Notes: generated from the sequence alone by a model not told the origin. Shown: positions 34,684-43,129, numbered from the stretch's first letter. The stretch: 45,968 nt of DNA from an uncultured Selenomonadales bacterium (GCA_946407095.1 CAMJMR010000017.1:1-45968); one strand, 5' to 3'. Program-made: numbers and translations.

Positions 34684-35451
34684 TTAAAAGCGCGGCTGTC
34701 TGAACATGTGTCCGAATTTCGGCGAATAGAGATTGGATTTGGGCAACGGCTCCTTGCGGGTGTCCAAGCAGTGCCCGATGATTATCAAAGCCGTGCGGTC
34801 GATTTTCGCCTCCTTGACTTGCTGGACGATTGTATCGAGCCGCCCGCGCAGGACTATTTCTTCGCCGGGCCACGACGCCTTATAAACCACGGCGATTGGC
34901 GTAGACGACTTGAAGCCCGCCGACATGAGTTCGCGCTTGATGTCGTCGAGGAGGCTTATCGAGAGGAAGATACACATTGTCGTTTGGTGTTGCGCGAGTT
35001 TCTTTAGGGATTCGGAATCGGGGACGGGTGTGCGTCCGCCGCGCCGAGTGATTATGACGGTCTGCGTTATGCCGGGCAAGGTGTATTCCTGCTTGAGGGC
35101 TGCCGCCGCCGCCAAGAACGAGCTTACGCCGGGTGTCACGTCGAATTCGATGCCGCGAGCCGTCATTTCGTCCATTTGCTCCTGAATCGCGCCGTAAATC
35201 GACGGGTCGCCCGTCTGCAGGCGGACTGTCACTTTGCCCGCCCTTTCCGCCAAGATTATGACGTGCATTATTTCTTCCAACATCATCTGCGCGGAATTGT
35301 AAATTTCGGCTTCCGCCTTGCAAAACTTCAAAATATCTTCGTTGACCAATGAGCCCGCGTAAATCACGACGTCTGCTTCGCTCAAGAGCTTGTGTCCTCT
35401 GAGTGTGATTAATTCGGGGTCGCCCGGTCCCGCTCCGACTATGTGCACCAT
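34684..35451 (-). CDS. cbiF: Cobalt-precorrin-4 methyltransferase CbiF
   Basis: A 255-residue SAM-dependent methyltransferase that methylates C-11 of cobalt-precorrin-4 (CobM in aerobic organisms). The tetrapyrrole methylase marks are clear: IVGAGPGDPELITLRG at the start, VIYAGSLV, VRLQTGDPSIYGA near 80, DVTPGVSSFLAAAA and VVYKASWPGEE. The neighbouring cbiG indicates the anaerobic branch, so cbiF is the better name. The start is ATG 35451 with AAGGAG upstream. A strong promoter and, between it and the gene, a terminator-like hairpin suggest control by attenuation. Other cbi genes are not in the window. Confidence 0.92.
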   Translation of the reverse strand: MVHIVGAGPGDPELITLRGHKLLSEADVVIYAGSLVNEDILKFCKAEAEIYNSAQMMLEEIMHVIILAERAGKVTVRLQTGDPSIYGAIQEQMDEMTARGIEFDVTPGVSSFLAAAAALKQEYTLPGITQTVIITRRGGRTPVPDSESLKKLAQHQTTMCIFLSISLLDDIKRELMSAGFKSSTPIAVVYKASWPGEEIVLRGRLDTIVQQVKEAKIDRTALIIIGHCLDTRKEPLPKSNLYSPKFGHMFRQPRF

Positions 35452-35491
35452 TTAACGCCATCTCCTTTTCGTTAATGTCAATCGTCCGCCT

Positions 35492-35516
35492 AAAAAAATT
35501 CCCTCCGACGGGAGGG
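35492..35516 (-). terminator. Terminator-like hairpin in the cbiF leader
   Basis: On the minus strand, CCCTCCCGTCGGAGGG (35501-35516) is a six-pair stem followed by an AATTTTTTT tract. No gene lies between it and the upstream promoter, apart from a possible 18-codon peptide, so it looks like an attenuator. An upstream stem GCCTT-AGCG-AAGGC lies at about 35540. Confidence 0.75.
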
Positions 35517-35602
35517 CGCATTCCGATAAGCAAACGCCTTCGCTAAGGCCGTTTATGTGAAACGATACTCCGCTTCTCAAAATTGTTGTCGTCTGCCATT
35601 GA

Positions 35603-35631
35603 AATATATCTTTTATGACGGCAAAAGTCAA
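35603..35631 (-). promoter_or_regulatory. cbiF promoter
   Basis: On the minus strand TTGACT (35626-35631), 17 bases, TATATT (35603-35608). The leader to the cbiF start is about 145 bases. A short frame (MADDNNFEKRSIVSHKRP) starts almost at the predicted transcription start and has no ribosome site. Confidence 0.75.
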
Positions 35632-35699
35632 TCGCCCTTGTTTCCGCTTCAAAGACAGCGTCTGCTTTCCAAAACTTTTGTGAACGCGGGCAAGAAACG

Positions 35700-35727
35700 T
35701 TGTAGACGCGGCGCTTGACTTTATGAT
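35700..35727 (+). promoter_or_regulatory. Possible promoter of PBP1A gene
   Basis: TTGTAG, 16 bases, TATGAT, about 30 bases before the start codon at 35760. The match is moderate. It is divergent from the cbiF promoter. Confidence 0.45.
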
Positions 35728-35759
35728 AAGATATGCGGCGTTTAGGAGGGATTAATGCT

Positions 35760-38057
35760 ATGGCAAGGGCAGATTCGGGGCGCGGCGAAGTGCAAACGCC
35801 GCCGTCACCCGCTCCGAAGAAAAAAACTTCAACGTTCCTGAAAATCTTCATCGGACTCATAATTTTTATAATCGTGATGGCAGTCGGCGTGGGCATCGGC
35901 TTCGTGACCGCCAACCTCAACGTCAAGACGGATTTGTCCAAAGATATTTTGCCGCCCGCCTCGTCACACATTTACGATTCGGCGGGCAACGAAATTGCAA
36001 TCATCCACGCCACCGAAAACCGCGTGCCCGTCAAGATTGAGCAAATCCCGGTCAACTTGCAGAACGCCTTCGTCGCTATCGAAGACAACCGCTTTTACGA
36101 GCACAATGGCATTGACCTGCGCGGACTCATGCGCGCCGCCTACACCAATATCGTTTCGCAGGAAATAGCGGAAGGCGGCTCGACAATCACGCAACAGCTC
36201 GCCAAGAACGCCTACCTCACGCAGGACAGGACGATTAAGCGCAAGATTCAAGAAATTTTCCTCGCGCTCCAACTCGAAAAGCAATATACCAAGCAGGAAA
36301 TTCTTGAGCTTTACCTCAACCAGATTTACTTCGGGCAAGGGGCTTACGGCGTGCAAGCGGCGGCGAAGACTTATTTCGGCAAGAACGTCGAAGATTTGAC
36401 GCTCGGCGAATGCGCAATGCTCGCGGGCATCCCCAAAAGCCCGAACTACTACTCGCCGTTCAACAACCTCAACGCCGCGATTGCCCGCCGCGATACCGTT
36501 CTCGACCAGATGATTACTTACGGCTACATAAGCCACAACGACGCCTATGCCGCGCGGAAGACCGAACTCGTCCTTGCGCCGCAACACGTCCCCGAAAAGC
36601 ATAAGGACGCGATATACTTTATCGAATACGTCACGCAGCTCCTCGTTGACCGCTACGGTGCCGACGCCGTTTACAAGGAAGGGCTCCGCGTCTACACGAC
36701 GATTGATTTGGATATGCAAAAGATGGCGGAAGAGGCTTTGCTTATGTACTTGCCCGAATACTACACCGACGCCAACGGGATTGTTCAGCCGCAAGGCTCG
36801 ATTGTCGCCGTCGAACCGAAAACGGGCTACATTCGCGCAATGGTCGGTGGGCGCGGCACTGACCAATTCAATCGCGCCACCATGGCCGAACGTCAACCCG
36901 GCTCCGCCTTTAAGCCCTTCGTGTTTGTTGCGGGGCTCGAAAGCGGTTACACGCCCGACACCGTCATTGAAGACAGCCCCATTACCATTGGCGATTGGTC
37001 GCCGCAAAACTACAGCCGACGTTTCAGCGGCAATGTCACCCTCCGCACCGTTGCCATAAACTCAATGAACGTCCCGACCGTCAAAATCGCGCAAGCCCTC
37101 GGCATCGACAAGGCGATTTTCTACGCGCAAGAGATGGGCATTTCGACTTTCGTGCTTGAAGGCGAACCAAACGATACAAATCTTGCCGTATCGCTCGGCG
37201 GCTTGACCAGAGGCGTCACGCCCTTGGAAATTGCTTCGGCTTACGGCACCTTCGCCAACAGCGGCGTCTACGTCCCGCACGTGGCGATAACCAAAGTCCT
37301 CGACCGCAACGGCAACATAATTCACGAAGTCATCCCCGAAGGGCGGCAAGTCATCACGCCCGAAAGCGCGGCCGACTTAACCAGTATGCTTGAAGATGTT
37401 ATCACGAAGGGCACGGGCAGAGGCGCGCAAATCGGACGACCTGCGGCGGGCAAGACGGGCACGACCAGCGATTATCATGACGCGTGGTTTGTCGGCTACA
37501 CACCCGACCTTGCGGCGTCGGTCTGGATTGGTTGCGACGACAACAGCGAATTGGGCGGCATTACGGGCGGCGACTTGCCCGCGACGATTTGGAGCCACTT
37601 CATGCAGAATGCTTTGCTGAATGTCCCCGCGCACGACTTTGACGTTTTGGTTACGGAAAGGCGCAGCAACGTCGTGACGGAAGTGCGCGATAACAATCGG
37701 TCATCCTCCCGCCGCGAAACCTACTACGAGGAGGAAGAGCCCGCGCCGCGCAGAGATTATTACGAGCCCGAACCCGAATATTATAACGAGCCGTCTTATA
37801 GTGAGCCCGCGCCGTCCCGTCGTGAGTCGGAGCCCGATTATTCGCGCAAGCCCGAAGGCGTCCCCGATTACACGCCCGAACCCGAACCTGTTCGCGAACC
37901 CGAACCTGTTTATCATGAGCCGGAGCCCGTATACGAGCCGCCGCCTGAGCCTGTCTATCACGAGCCGGAGCCGCCGCCTGAGCCTGTTTACGAACCCGCG
38001 CCCGTGATTGACGATGCGCCTACGCCGGGAGACGAACTTTCCAAAGGACGAAACTAA
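35760..38057 (+). CDS. Class A penicillin-binding protein (PBP1A)
   Basis: A 765-residue bifunctional peptidoglycan synthase. After a cytoplasmic tail and one membrane helix (about 35-57) comes the GT51 glycosyltransferase (Glu108 in AIEDNRFYEHNGID; GGSTITQQLAKNAYL) and then the transpeptidase with SAFK (Ser382), SMN (Ser435) and KTG (Lys565). The last 120 residues are a low-complexity Pro-Glu-Tyr-Arg tail (repeats such as PEPVYHEPEP), periplasmic and probably extended. The start ATG 35760 has AGGAGGG at good spacing. pilT begins immediately after the stop codon, suggesting a shared transcript of wall synthesis and pilus genes. Antibiotic response cannot be judged. Confidence 0.92.
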   Translation: MARADSGRGEVQTPPSPAPKKKTSTFLKIFIGLIIFIIVMAVGVGIGFVTANLNVKTDLSKDILPPASSHIYDSAGNEIAIIHATENRVPVKIEQIPVNLQNAFVAIEDNRFYEHNGIDLRGLMRAAYTNIVSQEIAEGGSTITQQLAKNAYLTQDRTIKRKIQEIFLALQLEKQYTKQEILELYLNQIYFGQGAYGVQAAAKTYFGKNVEDLTLGECAMLAGIPKSPNYYSPFNNLNAAIARRDTVLDQMITYGYISHNDAYAARKTELVLAPQHVPEKHKDAIYFIEYVTQLLVDRYGADAVYKEGLRVYTTIDLDMQKMAEEALLMYLPEYYTDANGIVQPQGSIVAVEPKTGYIRAMVGGRGTDQFNRATMAERQPGSAFKPFVFVAGLESGYTPDTVIEDSPITIGDWSPQNYSRRFSGNVTLRTVAINSMNVPTVKIAQALGIDKAIFYAQEMGISTFVLEGEPNDTNLAVSLGGLTRGVTPLEIASAYGTFANSGVYVPHVAITKVLDRNGNIIHEVIPEGRQVITPESAADLTSMLEDVITKGTGRGAQIGRPAAGKTGTTSDYHDAWFVGYTPDLAASVWIGCDDNSELGGITGGDLPATIWSHFMQNALLNVPAHDFDVLVTERRSNVVTEVRDNNRSSSRRETYYEEEEPAPRRDYYEPEPEYYNEPSYSEPAPSRRESEPDYSRKPEGVPDYTPEPEPVREPEPVYHEPEPVYEPPPEPVYHEPEPPPEPVYEPAPVIDDAPTPGDELSKGRN

Positions 38058-39038
38058 ATGCTTAAAAAAATTTTGTTAAAAGCGGCAAGCCTTGACGCGT
38101 CGGATATTCATCTGACGGTCGGGCAGCCGCCTTTTTTTCGTGTAAGCGGCGATTTGTTTCAATCGGGCGCGACGTTATCTGCGCGGGAGGTCGAAGGCTT
38201 TTTGGCGGAACTGTTGACGCCGCGCCTGCGTGAAGAGATTGAAAAAAATTTGTCGGTCGATTTTTCATACGTCGACGAAAATATTGCCCGCCGCTTCCGC
38301 GTCAACGTCTATTATCAGCGGAAAGTGCCCGCGCTTGCCTTCCGCCTCATCGCAAAGGAAATTCCGACGCTCGACGCCTTGGGTGCGCCGCCCGCCTTGA
38401 AAAAGTTCTTCGACGCCGCGCAGGGTTTAATCCTCGTGACAGGCAGGACGGGTTCGGGCAAATCGACGACGCTCGCCGCCTTCCTCAACGAACTCTGCCG
38501 AAAGCGGCCGTGTCACCTGTTGACGCTCGAAGACCCGATTGAATTTGAATACGCGGCGGAAAATGCATTCGTAAGTCAGCGGGAACTCGGACAGGATTTT
38601 TTGAACTTCGCGGACGCGGTAAGGACGGCAATGCGCGAAATGCCCGACGTGTTGCTTATCGGCGAAATTCGCGACGCGGCGACCATGCACGCGGCATTGG
38701 AGGCCTCGGCGGCGGGCGTTTTGGTTTTGGCGACGTTGCACACGCGTTCGGCGGCGGAAACTGCCATGCGCGTCGAAACAATGTTCCCGCTCGTTCAGCG
38801 CGACGCCATACGCGACCTGTTCGCCGACGAATTCAGCGCGATAATCTCTCAACAACTTGTCAAGACATCAAGCGGACGACGGTGCGCGGCTGAAGTTCTA
38901 ATCGCCAATCCGGCGGCGCGTTCGCTGATTCGGCAAGGCAAATACGTCCAGCTGCCCAACGTCATGCTGAGCGGGCGGGCGCAAGGTATGCAGACGATGG
39001 ACGCGGCATTGAAGGCGGTCGGCTATGAAAAAGTTTAA
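38058..39038 (+). CDS. pilT: Type IV pilus retraction ATPase PilT
   Basis: A 326-residue hexameric secretion ATPase. The N-terminal domain (ASDIHLTVGQPPFFRVSG) is PilT-like. The core has Walker A GRTGSGKST at 129, LTLEDPIEFEY, the Walker B region DVLLIGEIRDAATM, and LATLHTRSAAET. The short length and the SDIHL start favour PilT over the assembly ATPase PilB. The ATG directly follows the PBP1A stop and the end overlaps pilC by 14 bases. It would power pilus retraction and twitching, acting on the platform protein encoded next. Pilins and PilB are not in the window. Confidence 0.88.
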   Translation: MLKKILLKAASLDASDIHLTVGQPPFFRVSGDLFQSGATLSAREVEGFLAELLTPRLREEIEKNLSVDFSYVDENIARRFRVNVYYQRKVPALAFRLIAKEIPTLDALGAPPALKKFFDAAQGLILVTGRTGSGKSTTLAAFLNELCRKRPCHLLTLEDPIEFEYAAENAFVSQRELGQDFLNFADAVRTAMREMPDVLLIGEIRDAATMHAALEASAAGVLVLATLHTRSAAETAMRVETMFPLVQRDAIRDLFADEFSAIISQQLVKTSSGRRCAAEVLIANPAARSLIRQGKYVQLPNVMLSGRAQGMQTMDAALKAVGYEKV

Positions 39039-40221
39039 GTATCGTGGCTACGACTCTCAAGCCGTCGAACAAACCGGCACGCTGGAGGCGGAAAATTATT
39101 CGGAGGCTTATGCCGCGCTAAGCTATCAAGGCGTCACGGTCGTCAAGCTTGAACCCGCGCAGGCAAGCTTTGGACAAATCGCCGAAAATTTTTTGCTCAA
39201 GCTGAAACTCGGCGGGCAATGGCGGTCGGTTTTCTTCCGCGAACTCGGCGTAATGCTCGGCGTGATGACTTTGCACGATTCGCTTAGGACATTGGCGGGC
39301 GCGAATAAAAATCATCCGTCGGAAAAAATTTTGTCGGAGCTTGCGGCGGCAGTCGGCGAGGGTCAAAGTTTCGCGACGGCCTTGACGCGCTACGAAATAA
39401 TCTTCGGCGGCGACGCGATTCAATCAATCGAAATAGGCGAGGCAAGCGGCAACCTGCAAGACGTAACGGCAAGCTTGGCGGCGCAACTGGAGCGCAACTA
39501 CTCAACGGAAAAGAAAGTGCGCGGCGCAATGTATTATCCCGCGTTCGTGCTGTTGGCGGCGTTCATAGCGGCGGTCGTCCTTGTCAACGTGACGTTGCCG
39601 GTCTTTGAAAGCTTTTTCGCTCAGCAAGGAGCAAACCTGCCGCTCGTGACGCTGATACTTCTGCGCGGCGGAAAATTTTTAGCAGAACATTGGCTTTTAA
39701 TCGTGGTGGCGTTGGCGGGCGGCGTGGCGGGCGGCGCGGCGGTCGTCGGCAAAGTCGAGGCGATAAGATTTTTTATCGACAAGCTGAAACTTCGGACGAA
39801 ACTGTTGCGCGAAGTCGAATTGCGAAATTTTTTCGGGCGATTGAGTTTCCTGCTTGAGAGCGGCGTGACATTGGACGAGGCGATAAGACTCTGCGTGGCG
39901 GCGAGCAAAAATCTGGTCGTGCGGAAAATTTTGTCGGATATAAAATTTTCGGTCGAACGCGGCGCGAGTTTGGGTGCAATGGTCGCGAAAGAAAAATTCC
40001 CGCCTCTGTACGTCGGCTTAATCGTGACGGGCGAGGCGGGCGGCGAGCTTGTCGGCATGTTGCGGCAGTGCGAATCGATGGCGGACTTTGAAGTCGAAGA
40101 AATTTTGCGGACGCTTCCCGCGAAGGCAGAAATTTTCGGGACGCTGTTGGCGGGGCTGATTGTGGCGACGTTGGTTTTCGCGGTCATGCTGCCGATTTTG
40201 GACACGACGGCTTTGTTTTAG
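39025..40221 (+). CDS. pilC: Type IV pilus inner-membrane platform protein PilC/GspF
   Basis: A 398-residue GspF-family protein. The N-terminus (KFKYRGYDSQAVEQTGTLEAENYSEA, which I split at its family positions) matches the usual start; two repeated GspF domains each end in membrane helices, with FFRELGVMLGVM and GDAIQSIEIGEASGNLQDV in the first and FFGRLSFLLESGVTLDEAI with TGEAGGELVGML in the second. It links the ATPase to pilus assembly at the inner membrane. It overlaps pilT by 14 bases. It may equally belong to a type II secretion-like machine. Confidence 0.88.
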   Translation: MKKFKYRGYDSQAVEQTGTLEAENYSEAYAALSYQGVTVVKLEPAQASFGQIAENFLLKLKLGGQWRSVFFRELGVMLGVMTLHDSLRTLAGANKNHPSEKILSELAAAVGEGQSFATALTRYEIIFGGDAIQSIEIGEASGNLQDVTASLAAQLERNYSTEKKVRGAMYYPAFVLLAAFIAAVVLVNVTLPVFESFFAQQGANLPLVTLILLRGGKFLAEHWLLIVVALAGGVAGGAAVVGKVEAIRFFIDKLKLRTKLLREVELRNFFGRLSFLLESGVTLDEAIRLCVAASKNLVVRKILSDIKFSVERGASLGAMVAKEKFPPLYVGLIVTGEAGGELVGMLRQCESMADFEVEEILRTLPAKAEIFGTLLAGLIVATLVFAVMLPILDTTALF

Positions 40222-40233
40222 GAGGCGGGCAGA

Positions 40234-40629
40234 ATGATTAGACGATTGGTTGAGGTGTTGATAATCGTTTTGGGCTTTATGGCAACGACGGCAAGCGCAG
40301 CGATTCAAACGTATTCGGGCGTTGGGGAATACTTCATGACGACGGAGACGGTTGACTTCGCGAAACACGAGGCGGAACTTGCGGCGGAGCAATACATCTT
40401 GGAACAGGTCAGCGTCTACGTCAAAGAGCAAGCTTCAATGACAGACCACGAGCTTGACGAGGCCGAGATAATCACGATAGGCGCGGGGATTTTGCGAGTG
40501 ACGGACACGAAATTTCAGATAGAGGACGACGCGGAGGGCTTGCGGGTTAAAGCGTTCGTGACGGCGAAAATTGACACGGACGAGCTTGCCGCCATGCTTG
40601 AGCGGGCAACGAAAGACCGCCTCCCTTAA
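40234..40629 (+). CDS. Secreted protein with a domain shared with the TPR protein
   Basis: A 131-residue protein with an N-terminal signal peptide (hydrophobic about 7-20, ending ASA). The rest resembles the N-terminal domain of the TPR protein encoded at 41049: a starting IQTYSGVGEY strand against VQIFDGRGEC, a helix rich in Ala, Glu and Gln, then a closing xVTAKIDTDELAAMLER strand-helix against LKAKIDPEGIYAFIKR. The domain recalls FlgT_N/LPP20-like surface domains, but that is a guess. The ribosome site is GGAGGCGGG. It follows pilC by 12 bases. Confidence 0.65.
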   Translation: MIRRLVEVLIIVLGFMATTASAAIQTYSGVGEYFMTTETVDFAKHEAELAAEQYILEQVSVYVKEQASMTDHELDEAEIITIGAGILRVTDTKFQIEDDAEGLRVKAFVTAKIDTDELAAMLERATKDRLP

Positions 40630-40659
40630 CGACGAGACGTAACTAATCGAGGGAAAATT

Positions 40660-40995
40660 ATGCACGAACAAAAAGCTGTCGACAAACTGTTTGAATCGCA
40701 CAAGATGACGAACAGCCCTGTCGCGTTTCTGCCGGAACTGTTGAAGAAATTTTTCAGCGGCGAAACGGACGAAAAAACTTTCATAAGCCGCCTCCTTCAA
40801 AACATGCGAACAGCAAAAGTTTGCCTGTCGCTCATGTCCAAAGATGACATCGCGGCGAATAAAATAATCTTCCGCAACGAATTCATACTTGCCGACCAAA
40901 TTAACTTCGCCATCGTTGAACACAATTTACGCGGGCAAGAACTTAAGGATGCGCTTAAAAATTTTATCGCCGAATACAACGACGCCGACACGTGA
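40660..40995 (+). CDS. Hypothetical protein
   Basis: A 111-residue soluble protein that I do not recognise. It seems mostly helical, with no signal peptide, membrane segment or metal motif. The ribosome site GAGGGAAAATT precedes ATG 40660. It lies between two related secreted proteins in the same direction and probably shares their transcript. No function is proposed. Confidence 0.6.
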   Translation: MHEQKAVDKLFESHKMTNSPVAFLPELLKKFFSGETDEKTFISRLLQNMRTAKVCLSLMSKDDIAANKIIFRNEFILADQINFAIVEHNLRGQELKDALKNFIAEYNDADT

Positions 40996-41048
40996 CGCGC
41001 AGGAAAAATTTTTCACATACCGAAAAACCTTCGCAAGGAGGGATTGTT

Positions 41049-42965
41049 ATGGGGAAAATCTTTCGACGAACGGCGGCGGCTTTGCTTATCGTTGCAAGCG
41101 TGATGACGGCGGCTCTTGTCGGCGCGGCTGTTCAAATCTTCGACGGGCGCGGCGAATGCGAAATGGGCGACTTCGCGCCAATCAAGACGGCTCGCGACCG
41201 CGCCAAGCAACGCGCTCAACTCGACGCGCAAAAAAAGGCGGGCGTCTACCTGAAAACTTTTTCGCGCTCCGTAAACAGCGAACTGACTGACGACGAAGTC
41301 TCTGCCGTCACGACCAACATCATTGAACTTGTCGGCGCAGTGCAGTACGAAAACAAAACCTTTCAGCTGACCGACCAAACAACGGCGGTTGTCGTTGTTG
41401 CCACGCTGAAGGCGAAGATTGACCCCGAAGGCATTTACGCCTTCATAAAGCGCGACGAAAAGGAAAAATTTACAATCGTTCAGCAGAACACCGGCTTGCA
41501 GGACGCCATCGCCAAAAACGACAAAGAATTCGAGGACTTGAAGGAGCAATACAAGCGCGCCACCTCTCAAGCCGAACGTGACAGAATCCGCAAGCAACTA
41601 AACGACGCCGACCGCGACTTTTTGGCTAACGAGAAACTCGAAGAGGGAAACAAAATTGATTACGATGGCGGCGGAGGAGATTATAAGCGTGCGATTAATC
41701 TCTACAAAGAAGCACTAGCTCTTAAACCCGATTATGCCGAAGCCCATGTATCTCTCGCCAGAGTATATTCTTTCTTGGGGCAACATGAGCTTGCTCTTGC
41801 CAACTGTAACAAAGCAATAGAACTTGAACCCGTCGCCAAGAATTACATCTATCGTGCCCGGCTTGGTGAAGAAAGTCCTGAACTTGCTCTTGCTGATTTT
41901 AACAAAGCAATAGAACTTGAGCCTACTGCCAAAAATTACATCTATCGTGCCCGGTTTGGTGAAGAAAGTCCTGAACTTGCTCTTGCTGATTTTAACAAAG
42001 CAATAGAACTTGAGCCTTCTGCCAAGAATTACATTTACCGCGCTAATTTTCATAGCTCGACATACGAGCTTGCTCTTGCCGATTATACCAAGGCGATTGA
42101 ACTGGAGCCTTCTGTTGAGAGTTACATTTATCGTTCAGAATCTTATAAAGGGCACTCAAAATACGAACTTGCTCTTAATGATTTGAACAAGATAATTGAA
42201 CTGGAACCCTCTGCCAAAAATTACATTCGTCGTGCCGAATTTTACAAAGAAGTCCTAAAAGATAATGACCTTGAGTTTGCCGATTACAATAAGGCTATTG
42301 AAATTGAGCCATCTGCTGACAGCTACATTAAACGTGCCGGATTTTACAGAGAAGTCCTGAAAGACAATGACCTTGCGCTTACCGATTACAATAAGGCTAT
42401 TGAAATTGAACCAAAATTTTCAAGTTACACTGCGCGTGCCTTCTTTTATAAAGAATTGCAAAATGAGGAGCTCTTTATTGCCGACTTGAACAAAGCGATT
42501 GAAATTGAACCAACCCTAATGAACTACTCTTGGCGTGCTTGGGTTTATAAAAGAATGAAAAAATATGAGCTTGCGCTTGCCGACTGCAACAAAATCATTG
42601 AACTTGCACCGACTTTTTCAAATTATACCCGGCGCGCTAATATTTATTCAGAGTTAAAAAATTATGACCTTGCACTTGTTGATTTGAATAAAGCCATTGA
42701 GATTGAGCCGAATGTTTTGAGCTATCTTAATCGTGCAAGATTTTATAGCAATGACTTGAAAAATTATGAACTTGCGATTAAAGATTGTAACAAAGCTATT
42801 AAATTTCTCACAACCTCGCAAACAGGGGATAACGTCGCTGTTAATGTCAACATATACCTCGGTATCGCATATCGTGAGCGCGGCAAAGCCTATCAAGCAC
42901 TCGGCGAGGAGGCAAAAGCGCAAGCCGACTTCGCGAAGGCTAAGGAACTCGGCCACAACGGCTGA
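41049..42965 (+). CDS. Exported TPR-repeat protein
   Basis: A 638-residue protein. An N-terminal hydrophobic segment (about 8-26, ending VGA) looks like a signal peptide. A domain of about 110 residues related to the small secreted protein at 40234 follows, then a charged coiled-coil stretch (about 140-200), then about a dozen TPR-like units of the pattern ELALADxNKAIELEPxxxxYIxRA. The start is ATG 41049 after AAGGAGGG. Base composition changes near 41650: the repeat part uses AT-rich codons, unlike the GC-rich first part and neighbours. Two units near 41862 and 41955 are almost identical DNA copies 93 bases apart. It probably scaffolds other proteins in the periplasm; partners are unknown. 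Confidence 0.8.
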   Translation: MGKIFRRTAAALLIVASVMTAALVGAAVQIFDGRGECEMGDFAPIKTARDRAKQRAQLDAQKKAGVYLKTFSRSVNSELTDDEVSAVTTNIIELVGAVQYENKTFQLTDQTTAVVVVATLKAKIDPEGIYAFIKRDEKEKFTIVQQNTGLQDAIAKNDKEFEDLKEQYKRATSQAERDRIRKQLNDADRDFLANEKLEEGNKIDYDGGGGDYKRAINLYKEALALKPDYAEAHVSLARVYSFLGQHELALANCNKAIELEPVAKNYIYRARLGEESPELALADFNKAIELEPTAKNYIYRARFGEESPELALADFNKAIELEPSAKNYIYRANFHSSTYELALADYTKAIELEPSVESYIYRSESYKGHSKYELALNDLNKIIELEPSAKNYIRRAEFYKEVLKDNDLEFADYNKAIEIEPSADSYIKRAGFYREVLKDNDLALTDYNKAIEIEPKFSSYTARAFFYKELQNEELFIADLNKAIEIEPTLMNYSWRAWVYKRMKKYELALADCNKIIELAPTFSNYTRRANIYSELKNYDLALVDLNKAIEIEPNVLSYLNRARFYSNDLKNYELAIKDCNKAIKFLTTSQTGDNVAVNVNIYLGIAYRERGKAYQALGEEAKAQADFAKAKELGHNG

Positions 42966-42989
42966 AACGTCACGTTGCCGGTTGTCGGG

Positions 42990-43091
42990 CTAGAAATGCG
43001 CAGGCATTTCGTTCCGGCGCGGCGACCAATTACGAATAATGAAGCGGCGCGGCGCGTCCATTGGATGCAACGTCACGTTGCTTTTTTGTTG
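42990..43091 (+). repeat. Palindromic mosaic element, copy 9 (H1-H3)
   Basis: CTAG foot, H1 GAAATGCGCAGGCATTTC (42993-43010), GTTCCGGCGCGGCGA, a spacer with GGCGCGGCGCG, then hairpin GCAACGTCACGTTGC (43077-43091) in the H3 position. AACGTCACGTTGC also occurs just after the TPR stop codon (42966-42978), giving 13-bp direct repeats around the element. Confidence 0.75.
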
Positions 43092-43097
43092 CAGATT
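43077..43097 (+). terminator. Terminator after the TPR gene
   Basis: GCAACG-TCA-CGTTGC stem followed by TTTTTT. It doubles as the H3 hairpin of the palindromic element. Confidence 0.75.
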
Positions 43098-43100
43098 TCG

Positions 43101-43129
43101 TTGTCAACGGGCGCGATTTATGATTTAAT
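43101..43129 (+). promoter_or_regulatory. cydA promoter
   Basis: TTGTCA (43101-43106), 17 bases, TTTAAT (43124-43129), about 38 bases before the cydA start. It directly follows the terminator. Confidence 0.65.

Noticed and set aside
35452-35652. 66-codon minus-strand frame in the cbiF leader
   Set aside because: It begins upstream of the predicted promoter and passes through the terminator hairpin; no ribosome site or conserved features.
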